Part shown: positions 1-7,444 of the stretch, in pieces
Position numbering within the stretch: the stretch's first letter is position 1
Layout: each line of letters opens with the position of its first letter
From: Nautiliaceae bacterium
GTDB lineage: Bacteria; Campylobacterota; Campylobacteria; Campylobacterales; Nautiliaceae
Length of the DNA stretch: 49,496 nucleotides
Assembly (NCBI GenBank): GCA_027062625.1
Contig: JAMOSZ010000015.1
Span: 1-49,496, forward strand
Direction of reading: 5' to 3'
The notes under the pieces: generated by a model
Told to the model about the DNA's origin: nothing
The model's input: the letters and a program-made list of their open reading frames with translations, nothing else
Databases searched by the model: none
Program-made: the position numbers and the translations under genes

Positions 1-335
1 TTAGTTTTATGCCATACAAAAAACTGAAAAGTATCAAAAAGTGGATCAAAAATTTCATGCCATCTGCCAATTAAATTATAAGAGCAAAAAGCAAATATAT
101 TGCCTGTTGGCTTTAAGACCCTTAAAAATTCATCTTTAAGTATTGCCGGATCAAACCCCTTGTCCCACTCAGCTATATCATTATTTATTTCACTTCTCCA
201 AGAAAATTTCATATTACCAGTTGAATACTCTCCTAAATTATAAGGAGGGTCTGTTAAAATTAAATCTACACTATTATCAGGTAAAGTTTTTATTTTCTCA
301 AATGCATCACCTAAAATTAATTTATATTTATCCAC
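1..335 (-). CDS. DNA methyltransferase (DPPY motif), 3'-truncated by window edge; partner of the adjacent restriction endonuclease
   Basis: Reverse-strand reading from a GTG at 335: VDKYKLILGDAFEKIKTLPDNSVDLILTDPPYNLGEY...FLRVLKPTGNIFAFCSYN. Contains the catalytic DPPY motif of amino-methyltransferases; overlaps the end of the upstream ORF. Confidence 0.85.
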   Translation of the reverse strand, partial: MDKYKLILGDAFEKIKTLPDNSVDLILTDPPYNLGEYSTGNMKFSWRSEINNDIAEWDKGFDPAILKDEFLRVLKPTGNIFAFCSYNLIGRWHEIFDPLFDTFQFFVWHKT

Positions 336-1125
336 CTAGATATTCCTTTTTAATTTTTTCAAGGGCATTTTTTATAATATATGAATTTTTAGAATATTCA
401 TCTAAAACAATATTATACCCATTTTTACTTTTTGTAATAAAATTCCAAAAACCTTTTCCAATTAAAAGCTCATCTTTAGAAAAAAATTGTAATACTCTTC
501 CTTGTTTCCAATCTTTTCCTTCCCCAAACCTATTATAAGCAGTGGCAAAAAAACATTTGATATTATTTGTTTGCTGATTATTATATAAAATACAAAACTG
601 TTCCAATAAAGCCTCTTTTTCAGCCCTTGCTTTTTTGTTATCCAAATCTCCACCAATTTTTAACTCTATTAAATAGTGAAAACTATTTTCTTTATCAAAT
701 AAATAATAATCACTTTCGTGAGTTTTTACTTTTTTTGAACCACTTTTAATTTTTAACAATTCATAATCTTGTAAAGAAGGATTTTTTGTTCTATTTTTAT
801 AACTTTCTAATAGTTCTGCTATTTGTAAAATTTGCTCTTCAAAAATATATCCTTCTACCTTTTTATATACCTCAAAAAAGAGTTCTGCAATATTGATAGC
901 CATTTTTTCTAACATATTTCCTAATGCACTGTCAAAAGATCTAACAAGAGCAGTATAATATCTAAGTTCATCTCCTAACACAGCAATAAAAGGATTATGA
1001 ATTTTCATATTTATAGTTCCATTTGGATCATCTTTTTCCCCTATATGTCTTGAAGAAAAGCCTTCTGCAAAACTTTCGACTGAACTTTTAACAATACTTC
1101 TAATTGCTTTTTCTTTTGAAATCAC
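328..1125 (-). CDS. Putative type II restriction endonuclease (TdeIII/MjaII-like family)
   Basis: 265 aa ORF directly upstream of and overlapping a DNA methyltransferase; LIELKIGGDLDNKKA resembles a PD-(D/E)xK-type core and the overall sequence resembles TdeIII-family enzymes. Family assignment is from memory. Confidence 0.6.
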   Translation of the reverse strand: MISKEKAIRSIVKSSVESFAEGFSSRHIGEKDDPNGTINMKIHNPFIAVLGDELRYYTALVRSFDSALGNMLEKMAINIAELFFEVYKKVEGYIFEEQILQIAELLESYKNRTKNPSLQDYELLKIKSGSKKVKTHESDYYLFDKENSFHYLIELKIGGDLDNKKARAEKEALLEQFCILYNNQQTNNIKCFFATAYNRFGEGKDWKQGRVLQFFSKDELLIGKGFWNFITKSKNGYNIVLDEYSKNSYIIKNALEKIKKEYLGG

Positions 1126-1128
1126 TTT

Positions 1129-2868
1129 TTACCCTTTATAAATCTTATTTCCAATTTCTTGATATCTTTTGTAATAATATCTTACAAATTCATCAGCCTT
1201 CTTATTTAAAGGATAGAAATTTTTATCTTTATAAACAAACTTATCTAAAAACTCTTTTGCATCTCTTTTTTCTACATAATGATTAGCTAAATTAAGATAA
1301 GTCTCTTTATACCAATTTTTAAGCTCACTATACTTTGAATAATCATATTCAAGGTTTTTACCGTTAAATTTAATTACTCCACTCTCAAAAAGCCCACTTA
1401 AATGAATAAGCCCTTCAATATAATAAGGCAGCACCTCATCAACTTCCATCCACCCTATAAGTCCTACCGCTCTTTTTATTGTATCATCTAAAATAGCATC
1501 TATTAAATCTTTTTCTTCATTTTCAAAAAATGCCATAAGTCCACCAGTTGTAGCTTTAAACTCTTCAATATTTTTAAACATTCCACTTTTATTCATTACT
1601 CTCTCACTCTCTTCATCAACCCATAAAATATGCCCAAACTCGTGCCCAATTGTAGTAATATCATAAACTTTTATAAATTTTTCTCTATCTTCTAACTCAC
1701 TATAAAATCTATCCATAAAACTTTTACCAAAAATTTCATAACTAAGTGCCATTTTTGGTCTTGCTTTTATATCTTCATAAACTTTATCCACAAAAGCAAA
1801 TATTTTTTTACCTTTTTCAAGGCTAACTTGCTCATCATTTGGTACAACCTGAGCTGAAAATAGTCCGTTAAATTCAGCTCCATAAAACGTAGCCGGTGTT
1901 GAGATATAAAGCTGAGTTTTATTAATATTTTGCAACGCTTTATTTAAAAGCTCTTTATCAAGGCAATATTTTTTATACATTTTTACGATACTTTTCTTTA
2001 CTTCGCTTTTTAAATTTGGATTCTTAATCCTAACATCAAGTTCAAGGGCTACGGCTTTGCGGAATTTATCTTCATAATATTCAAGAGGATGCCCTACTTG
2101 AATTGGAGCTTTTATATCCATCCAAACTTCATCAACTTTTTGCCACTTTTGTAAAAGATTCTCTCTTGCAACCAATGCCTCTTTGAGTGCCTCAAAATAT
2201 CTTATCCACTCTATCTTAAATTCATCCTCTAAATCAACCAAATTAAAAACCAATTCATCAATTGCCAAAACCGCTTCATCAATCTCTTTTTGAAAAACTT
2301 CATAATAACTTCTAACTCTATACTCTCCATCTTCTTTAACCAATACCGAATAGCTTCTCTCTTCATCAATTAAGCCTCTCTCCATTAAAAACGCCATAAC
2401 TTTTGACTCATCTCCGCCAAATTCAAGGCTTAACTCTTCATTAATTGTATAAATTATATGATTCATCCAAGCTGGTTGCCATTTCGAAAAAGCTATTCCT
2501 ATTTTATGCACCCCTTTTAGAACTTCACTATAAAAAGGTCCTACAAAAGCAGCAATCTCATCAATTAATTTTTTATGCTCGTTTAGCCAAAAATTTTTCG
2601 TAATTTCATACAATCTAAATTGAATATCCCTTATTCTCTTTTTATCAAAATCTTTTAACATATTAAAAAGAGCATCCTCTCTTAAATGAAAAACTCTTTT
2701 TTTTAAAGCAAAAAGATTATCTTCGTTTATTTTTAATCCAAACTCTTTTAAAATTCCTTCAAAAACTTCCATAATCTCTTTTGGAGGATTTTTAAAGTAA
2801 CTATTTACTCTTTTATCTCTTTTTCTAACAACTTCATATGCCTCTAAATTCATAATCCCTCCTACCAA
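1129..2868 (-). CDS. ciaB: CiaB-like protein with gluzincin-type zinc metallopeptidase motif
   Basis: 579 aa; TTIGHEFGHILWVDEESE...KNIEEFKATTGGL gives HExxH plus a downstream Glu. Size and composition recall Campylobacterota CiaB proteins. Confidence 0.5.
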   Translation of the reverse strand: MVGGIMNLEAYEVVRKRDKRVNSYFKNPPKEIMEVFEGILKEFGLKINEDNLFALKKRVFHLREDALFNMLKDFDKKRIRDIQFRLYEITKNFWLNEHKKLIDEIAAFVGPFYSEVLKGVHKIGIAFSKWQPAWMNHIIYTINEELSLEFGGDESKVMAFLMERGLIDEERSYSVLVKEDGEYRVRSYYEVFQKEIDEAVLAIDELVFNLVDLEDEFKIEWIRYFEALKEALVARENLLQKWQKVDEVWMDIKAPIQVGHPLEYYEDKFRKAVALELDVRIKNPNLKSEVKKSIVKMYKKYCLDKELLNKALQNINKTQLYISTPATFYGAEFNGLFSAQVVPNDEQVSLEKGKKIFAFVDKVYEDIKARPKMALSYEIFGKSFMDRFYSELEDREKFIKVYDITTIGHEFGHILWVDEESERVMNKSGMFKNIEEFKATTGGLMAFFENEEKDLIDAILDDTIKRAVGLIGWMEVDEVLPYYIEGLIHLSGLFESGVIKFNGKNLEYDYSKYSELKNWYKETYLNLANHYVEKRDAKEFLDKFVYKDKNFYPLNKKADEFVRYYYKRYQEIGNKIYKG

Positions 2869-3173
2869 TCATTCCAAGAATGCACTTTTTTAATCACTTG
2901 GAGTCCATCAACTTCACTAATTGCAGAAAATCCAATATCTTGAAGATACTCCTCATCAAATTTAACCAAAGAGATAATATACCCTCCATTCCTCAAAGCC
3001 CTAAAATAAGGCTTAATATCCTCTTTTCTATCAAGGATAATAAAGTGAAAATATCTTTTATAATTTACATCCTTATCAATAAACTCCCCATCAAAAATAT
3101 CTTTATTCGTAGTCCCAACTTTTGGATTATCCCCTTTGCTTATACTATCAATTATTTGTTGAATAATCTCCAT
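2862..3173 (-). CDS. Small conserved-looking protein of unknown function; C-terminal half resembles the end of a Rossmann methyltransferase/spermidine synthase-like fold
   Basis: 103 aa; FHFIILDRKEDIKPYFRALRNGGYIISLVKFDEEYLQDIGFSAI. Overlaps both neighbours in an operon-like arrangement. Confidence 0.45.
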   Translation of the reverse strand: MEIIQQIIDSISKGDNPKVGTTNKDIFDGEFIDKDVNYKRYFHFIILDRKEDIKPYFRALRNGGYIISLVKFDEEYLQDIGFSAISEVDGLQVIKKVHSWNDW

Positions 3174-3466
3174 TATATACTCCCATAAGAATAAAGCTCT
3201 TTGAATAAAAACGCTTCAACCACTTCATCAATCCCCATTCCCTCTCTTGGACACATCAAAGGCTCAGCTCCCATTTCAATAAAATCAAAAACATACTCCT
3301 CTTTTGGAGTAACAAAAAAGTGAACCCCTCCTACTAAATCATCTCTACTCTTAACATATTCTATCTTCTCAACTCTTCCATTATTTACAAAAACTTTTGC
3401 AAACTTTTTAGCATCTTTACTTGATGAGCAAACCCCATCTCTAAGAGGAATTCCCAAAACAAACAT
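3173..3466 (-). CDS. Small protein, possibly NifX/NifB-like (dinitrogenase cofactor-binding) fold
   Basis: Start placed at the ATG at 3466 (preceded by AAAGGGG) rather than the ORF-track start at 3508: MFVLGIPLRDGV...NGRVEKIEYV...GG...MGAEPLMCPREGMGIDEVVEAFLFKEL has the spacing of that fold. Confidence 0.4.
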   Translation of the reverse strand: MFVLGIPLRDGVCSSSKDAKKFAKVFVNNGRVEKIEYVKSRDDLVGGVHFFVTPKEEYVFDFIEMGAEPLMCPREGMGIDEVVEAFLFKELYSYGSI

Positions 3467-3467
3467 C

Positions 3468-4187
3468 CTATCCCCTTTCAATCTCTCCTGGGTAATCGGC
3501 AATTCCATAAGTTAAATTCCCTACTTTATCAAAACCAAGTTGTTGTTGAAGCGCTCTTTGAAGATATGCACTTCTACTTCCAACATGACAATAGATAATA
3601 ATTCTTTTATCCTTTAACTTCATCCATTCATCCAAATCGTATTGAACTCTACTTATTGGTAAAAGTTTATCAGTCCCTTTTATCCTCATCATTTGATGCT
3701 CAAAAGGCTCACGAATATCAATAAGTTCAAAATCCAAAAGCTCTTTTTCTCTTGCCTTTAATAAAACTTCAAGCTCACTTCCTAAAAGTTGCTCTTTTTT
3801 CAAAATCTCTTCAAGCTCATTTACACTAAGCCCATCTATCTTAATATGAGAGTTTTTATTTGCTTTTTGACTAAACTTCTCAGAACAAAAAATACCACAA
3901 TGGCAAGCCCCTTTATTTGGAATTTCATCTTCAATTGCTTGTTTGCAAGGGCAAATTCTATTATCGGCACTTACATATTTACCATCTTTTTCAATTACCG
4001 GAAAACAAGGACAAAATCTTTTCCCATAAAGGAGTTTATTGTTTGTAAGCCCTTTTAAAACCCTCTCAACAATTTCTTCATCAGGATTAAATTTCCACCC
4101 AAACTGCTTAACTACTTTGTGAGCAAACTTTTCAGTCTTTAAAAATTCTTGCTGAAATTCAGGAGAATTTATATCAACTGTTTTCAC
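3468..4187 (-). CDS. Ferredoxin-thioredoxin reductase catalytic-like domain fused to C-terminal rhodanese domain
   Basis: 239 aa; CPC-x17-CPC-x13-CHC (FeS/disulfide motif of FTR catalytic subunit), then ELIDIREPFEHQMMRI...IIIYCHVGSRSAYLQRALQQ (rhodanese with active-site Cys). Confidence 0.85.
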   Translation of the reverse strand: MKTVDINSPEFQQEFLKTEKFAHKVVKQFGWKFNPDEEIVERVLKGLTNNKLLYGKRFCPCFPVIEKDGKYVSADNRICPCKQAIEDEIPNKGACHCGIFCSEKFSQKANKNSHIKIDGLSVNELEEILKKEQLLGSELEVLLKAREKELLDFELIDIREPFEHQMMRIKGTDKLLPISRVQYDLDEWMKLKDKRIIIYCHVGSRSAYLQRALQQQLGFDKVGNLTYGIADYPGEIERG

Positions 4188-4519
4188 TTATCACCTTTTA
4201 ACTCTTCACACTTATTAGGATTACAAAAGATTCCACAATGACAACATTCCTCTTTTACTTCATACTCAATTGCCGGTTTGCAAGGACAAATTCTATCATC
4301 CTTATCCCCCATTGGAATAAAGCATGGACAATATCTTTTCCCATACATCAATTTATTCCTTGTAAGCCCCATTACAATTGCATCATAAACCTCTTTATTT
4401 GGATTTAAACACCATCCAAACTGCTTTACAACTTTTTCAACAAATTTTTTTGTTTTTTCCTCTTCTTTTTTAAACTCCTCACTATTTACATCCACATTTG
4501 TTCTTTTTGGTGCAAGCAT
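4184..4519 (-). CDS. Ferredoxin-thioredoxin reductase catalytic-like protein (single domain paralogue)
   Basis: CPCFIPMGDKDDRICPCKPAIEYEVKEECCHCGIFC motif. Start placed at the ATG at 4519 with AAAGGAG upstream instead of 4549. Confidence 0.85.
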   Translation of the reverse strand: MLAPKRTNVDVNSEEFKKEEEKTKKFVEKVVKQFGWCLNPNKEVYDAIVMGLTRNKLMYGKRYCPCFIPMGDKDDRICPCKPAIEYEVKEECCHCGIFCNPNKCEELKGDK

Positions 4520-4655
4520 AACATCTCCTTTTTTAAAAGATTTTATCAAAAAAAAGTAAAAAAATAAAATTAAAGTGATTAATTTTTAATCAATTATTCA
4601 ACTTAATTAATAAATTTTTTCAGATAAAATTTCGCATATAATTTTAAGAAGCAAA

Positions 4656-4760
4656 ATGAAAAAGATTGAAGTTATAATAATAGAAAATCACGCAAAACAG
4701 GTAAAATTGGAGATGGTAAAATCTTTGTATTACCAATTAAAGAGGCAATAAAAACTAAAA
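4656..4760 (+). pseudogene. glnK: Remnant of PII nitrogen regulator (glnK/glnB), internally deleted
   Basis: Start MKKIEVIIIEN joins abruptly to KTGKIGDGKIFVLPIKEAIKTKT, i.e. the PII C-terminal signature TGKIGDGKIFV, with the middle of the protein missing. Confidence 0.8.
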
Positions 4761-5233
4761 CAAGCAAAAGCAGTAGCAACCGTTACTTGGATAATATTAG
4801 ATTACATAAAATATGGAAAACCTAGTTTACTTGGAGCAGCAAATGGAGCGATAGCTGGATTTGTAAATGTAATTAGAGCGTTAATTATTGGAATTGGTGG
4901 AAGTGTGAGCGGATTTTTAGGAGTTACTTGGATTAAAAAAGTTCAAATACAACGATAGTTTAGATATTTTTAAAATCCACTTTATCTCTGGACTTTGAAG
5001 AGCAATTGCGACTGAAATTTTTGCACTAAAAGACTTGACTTGGACTGAAAGCCCATTTTACAATAAAAGAGATAAACTTGCTCAACTTTGGGTACAACTT
5101 CAATCAGTAATTGTAACGATTATGACAATTACTGTGCTAAAAATTGCATCATTAATTACTGATAAAGAGGTAGGAAAAAGAGATTGAAGGGCTTGATTTT
5201 ACTCAATACAAAGAAAAAGAATTTAATCTTTAA
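4761..5233 (+). pseudogene. amt: Decayed ammonium transporter (amt), multiple frameshifts, stops and deletions
   Basis: Fragments in different frames: QAKAVATVTWIILDYIKYGKPSLLGAANGAIAGFVNV; HFISGL*RAIATEIFALKD (Amt-like GLWGAIATGIFA with stop at Trp); LAQLWVQLQSVIVTIMTITVLK; frameshifted C-terminus EIEGLDFTQYKEKEFNL matching the Amt C-terminal EGLD...HGE pattern. Confidence 0.82.
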
Positions 5234-5244
5234 TCCTTTTTTGT

Positions 5245-5250
5245 TATAAT
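5245..5250 (+). promoter_or_regulatory. Candidate -10 element (TATAAT) upstream of the NtrC-like gene
   Basis: TATAAT 7 bp before an AAAAAGG Shine-Dalgarno-like stretch (5257-5263). Confidence 0.35.
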
Positions 5251-5321
5251 TTTGCAAAAAAGGTATAAAAATTTTTATAGCGAAATCTAAATATCTTAAA
5301 AAAATAAAAGAATTAGCAGAT

Positions 5322-5936
5322 ATGGCAAAAGAGTTAAAACTTAGTATTTACATTTGGGGAGAGAGAGGAGTTGGAAAAAGCTTTTTAGCAAGATATATCT
5401 CCCCAGATGCTATCATTAATAAATTATCTACTACTAAACCTATTATAATTGAAGATTTTGATAAAAATCCATCTCTAAATTTTAAAAATCCTTTTTTAAT
5501 AGCAACTGGCACAAAACCTCTCTCAAAAGAGACAATTAAAAAATATTTCTCAATAGATATTGAACTAAAACCTCTAAAAGAACATAAAGAAGATATTTTA
5601 GAATTTGCAAATTATTTTAAAAGCCAAGCCCAAAAAGAGTTAAAAATTCAAAAAGAGATTTCATTAGAAAATTTAGATATATCGGAAAATCTAAACTCTT
5701 TAAAAAGAGACATTTATAAAAGACTTTTACTCCCAAGCGATAAAGAAGAGATTTTTGATATTTTAAAAGATATTTATAAAACAAATCATAAAACATACGA
5801 AGAGGAGCTTTGCTTGTTTGAGAGAACACTTTTTAGTGCAATGAAAGAAAAATATACTTCCAAACTCAAAATTTCAGAAAAGTTAAAAATCAATAGAGTA
5901 ACATTAACAAAAAAGATGAGGCAACTTGATGTTTGA
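5322..5936 (+). CDS. Reduced sigma54-activator-like (NtrC-type) AAA+ protein with Fis-type HTH; probably starts upstream of 5322
   Basis: Walker A GERGVGKSFLARYI, Walker B-like PIIIEDFDK, PLKEHKEDILEFANYF (equivalent of PLRxRxEDI..L..HF), C-terminal LKISEKLKINRVTLTKKMRQL Fis-like helix-turn-helix. Confidence 0.7.
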   Translation: MAKELKLSIYIWGERGVGKSFLARYISPDAIINKLSTTKPIIIEDFDKNPSLNFKNPFLIATGTKPLSKETIKKYFSIDIELKPLKEHKEDILEFANYFKSQAQKELKIQKEISLENLDISENLNSLKRDIYKRLLLPSDKEEIFDILKDIYKTNHKTYEEELCLFERTLFSAMKEKYTSKLKISEKLKINRVTLTKKMRQLDV

Positions 5937-6591
5937 AGAATTTTGCGAGCATGATATAAATCCTTTTATTATTTTTAATCAAAAAGGGGAAATTAAATAT
6001 TGCAATCAAGAAGCAGAAATACTCCTCTCATACATAAACCAAAAAGAAATCTTTCAATTTGTAATTAAAAATGCACCAAAAAATCCAGAGATAATTACTG
6101 AATTTAAAAAAATAAAATTTAATGACTTTGAATTTACAGGCCATACAATTGGATATAAAGATGAAAAAGAGATTGGAGTTAGATTCTTTATTGATACTCA
6201 TCTTCATTCAATAAATTTAGAAGATTTAGAAAAGAGTAACATACTAAAACTTATCCGCTTTGCAGTTGAATATACAAAATTAAAACACCAAACAAAATTT
6301 AAAATCTACCCAGACCCAGACTTACCAGAAATTTTTATAAATAAAAAAGCATTTATTAATCTGCTACTTGATATATTAGAAGGACAAAGAGAGGCAGAGA
6401 TTGAGACAAAAATTAAAATTGGTGAATACATAAAAATCCAAAATAAAAAGTATCCAATACTCTCTATCATAATCATTACAACACTAAAAAAAGAGATAAA
6501 AAGTAACTTTTTTGAAGTCATTAGCTTAGATAATGGATATATAATCCAAATTCCAATAATAAAAGAGAAAGATGAAAATAGTAATACTTGA
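5926..6591 (+). CDS. PAS-like protein with degenerate histidine-kinase-like C-terminus
   Basis: 221 aa; N-terminal INPFIIFNQKGEIKYCNQEAEILLS is PAS-like; DPDLPEIFINKKAFINLLLDILEGQRE resembles a kinase N-box region (LP...D...LxxVLLNLxxNA); no clear phospho-His or G-boxes. Confidence 0.45.
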   Translation: MMFEEFCEHDINPFIIFNQKGEIKYCNQEAEILLSYINQKEIFQFVIKNAPKNPEIITEFKKIKFNDFEFTGHTIGYKDEKEIGVRFFIDTHLHSINLEDLEKSNILKLIRFAVEYTKLKHQTKFKIYPDPDLPEIFINKKAFINLLLDILEGQREAEIETKIKIGEYIKIQNKKYPILSIIIITTLKKEIKSNFFEVISLDNGYIIQIPIIKEKDENSNT

Positions 6592-7444
6592 TACGGAAAC
6601 AACGGGAATAAAAGAAGAAGATAGAATTTGCCAACTTAGCTTTATAATTGCAAATCAAAAACTAGAAATTGAAGAGATTTATAACGAACTCATAAAACCA
6701 CCAGTGCCAATTAGCTATGATGCAATGGCAATACACCATATCACAAACGAAGATATACAAAACGCACTCCCAATTGAAAAAACAAAAGCTTACCAAAAAT
6801 TAATAGAGCTTAACAAAATTGAAAATATCTTAGTAATTCACAACGCAGAGTTTGATATCAAAATGTTACAAAAAGAAGGATTTACTCCAAATTTTAGGGT
6901 TATAGATACTTTTAGAGTATTAAAGCATATTCTCCCCACTGGAAAATTTTCACTCCAATACAATAGATACGCCCTTGGACTTTACAAAAAAGAAAGCGAA
7001 ATTGCAAATAAATACAACATAACAATAAACCCTCACGATGCACTAAGTGATGTAATCGTGCTTTATTTATTACTTGTTTACTTAAAAGAGCAATACTCTT
7101 TTGATGAATTAATAGAGCTTACTCAAAAACCGATTCTCCAAGAAAAATTTTATATGGGTAAATACAAATTCCAAAAGATAAAAGATGTAATAATAAAACA
7201 TCCAGACTATATTGAAAATTTACTTCACACAAAAGATACCCCAGAAGATATAATCTATTCAATCAATCACTATCTAAAAGAACTTGATGAACCAATGCAA
7301 TTTAGATTTAGTGTTGGAAAATATAAAGGAATGCTTATTGAGGATGTTGCAAAAATTGATAAAGAGTATCTAAAATGGGCATATCATAATATGAAAATGG
7401 GAAAATGGATGAGAGAGAGAATTAAAGAATTACTTTCTCTCTAA
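6572..7444 (+). CDS. DnaQ-like 3'-5' exonuclease (DEDDh) with C-terminal DUF3820-like domain
   Basis: ILDTETTG (ExoI), HNAEFDIKML (ExoII), NPHDALSDVIVLYLLL (ExoIII); C-terminal FSVGKYKGMLIEDVAKIDKEYLKWAYHN. Confidence 0.88.
   Translation: MKIVILDTETTGIKEEDRICQLSFIIANQKLEIEEIYNELIKPPVPISYDAMAIHHITNEDIQNALPIEKTKAYQKLIELNKIENILVIHNAEFDIKMLQKEGFTPNFRVIDTFRVLKHILPTGKFSLQYNRYALGLYKKESEIANKYNITINPHDALSDVIVLYLLLVYLKEQYSFDELIELTQKPILQEKFYMGKYKFQKIKDVIIKHPDYIENLLHTKDTPEDIIYSINHYLKELDEPMQFRFSVGKYKGMLIEDVAKIDKEYLKWAYHNMKMGKWMRERIKELLSL

Noticed and set aside
143-538. 131 aa plus-strand ORF and similar ORFs (567-749, 2880-3188, 3789-4058, 12092-12442)
   Set aside because: Antisense to well-supported coding genes; low-complexity Phe/Leu/Lys/Ser-rich shadows of AT-rich minus-strand genes with no motif.
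4576-4592. Perfect 7-bp inverted repeat TGATTAA-TTT-TTAATCA between the FTR operon and the glnK remnant
   Set aside because: Could be an operator for either side, but such AT-rich palindromes are expected by chance here and spacing does not match FNR/CRP consensus.
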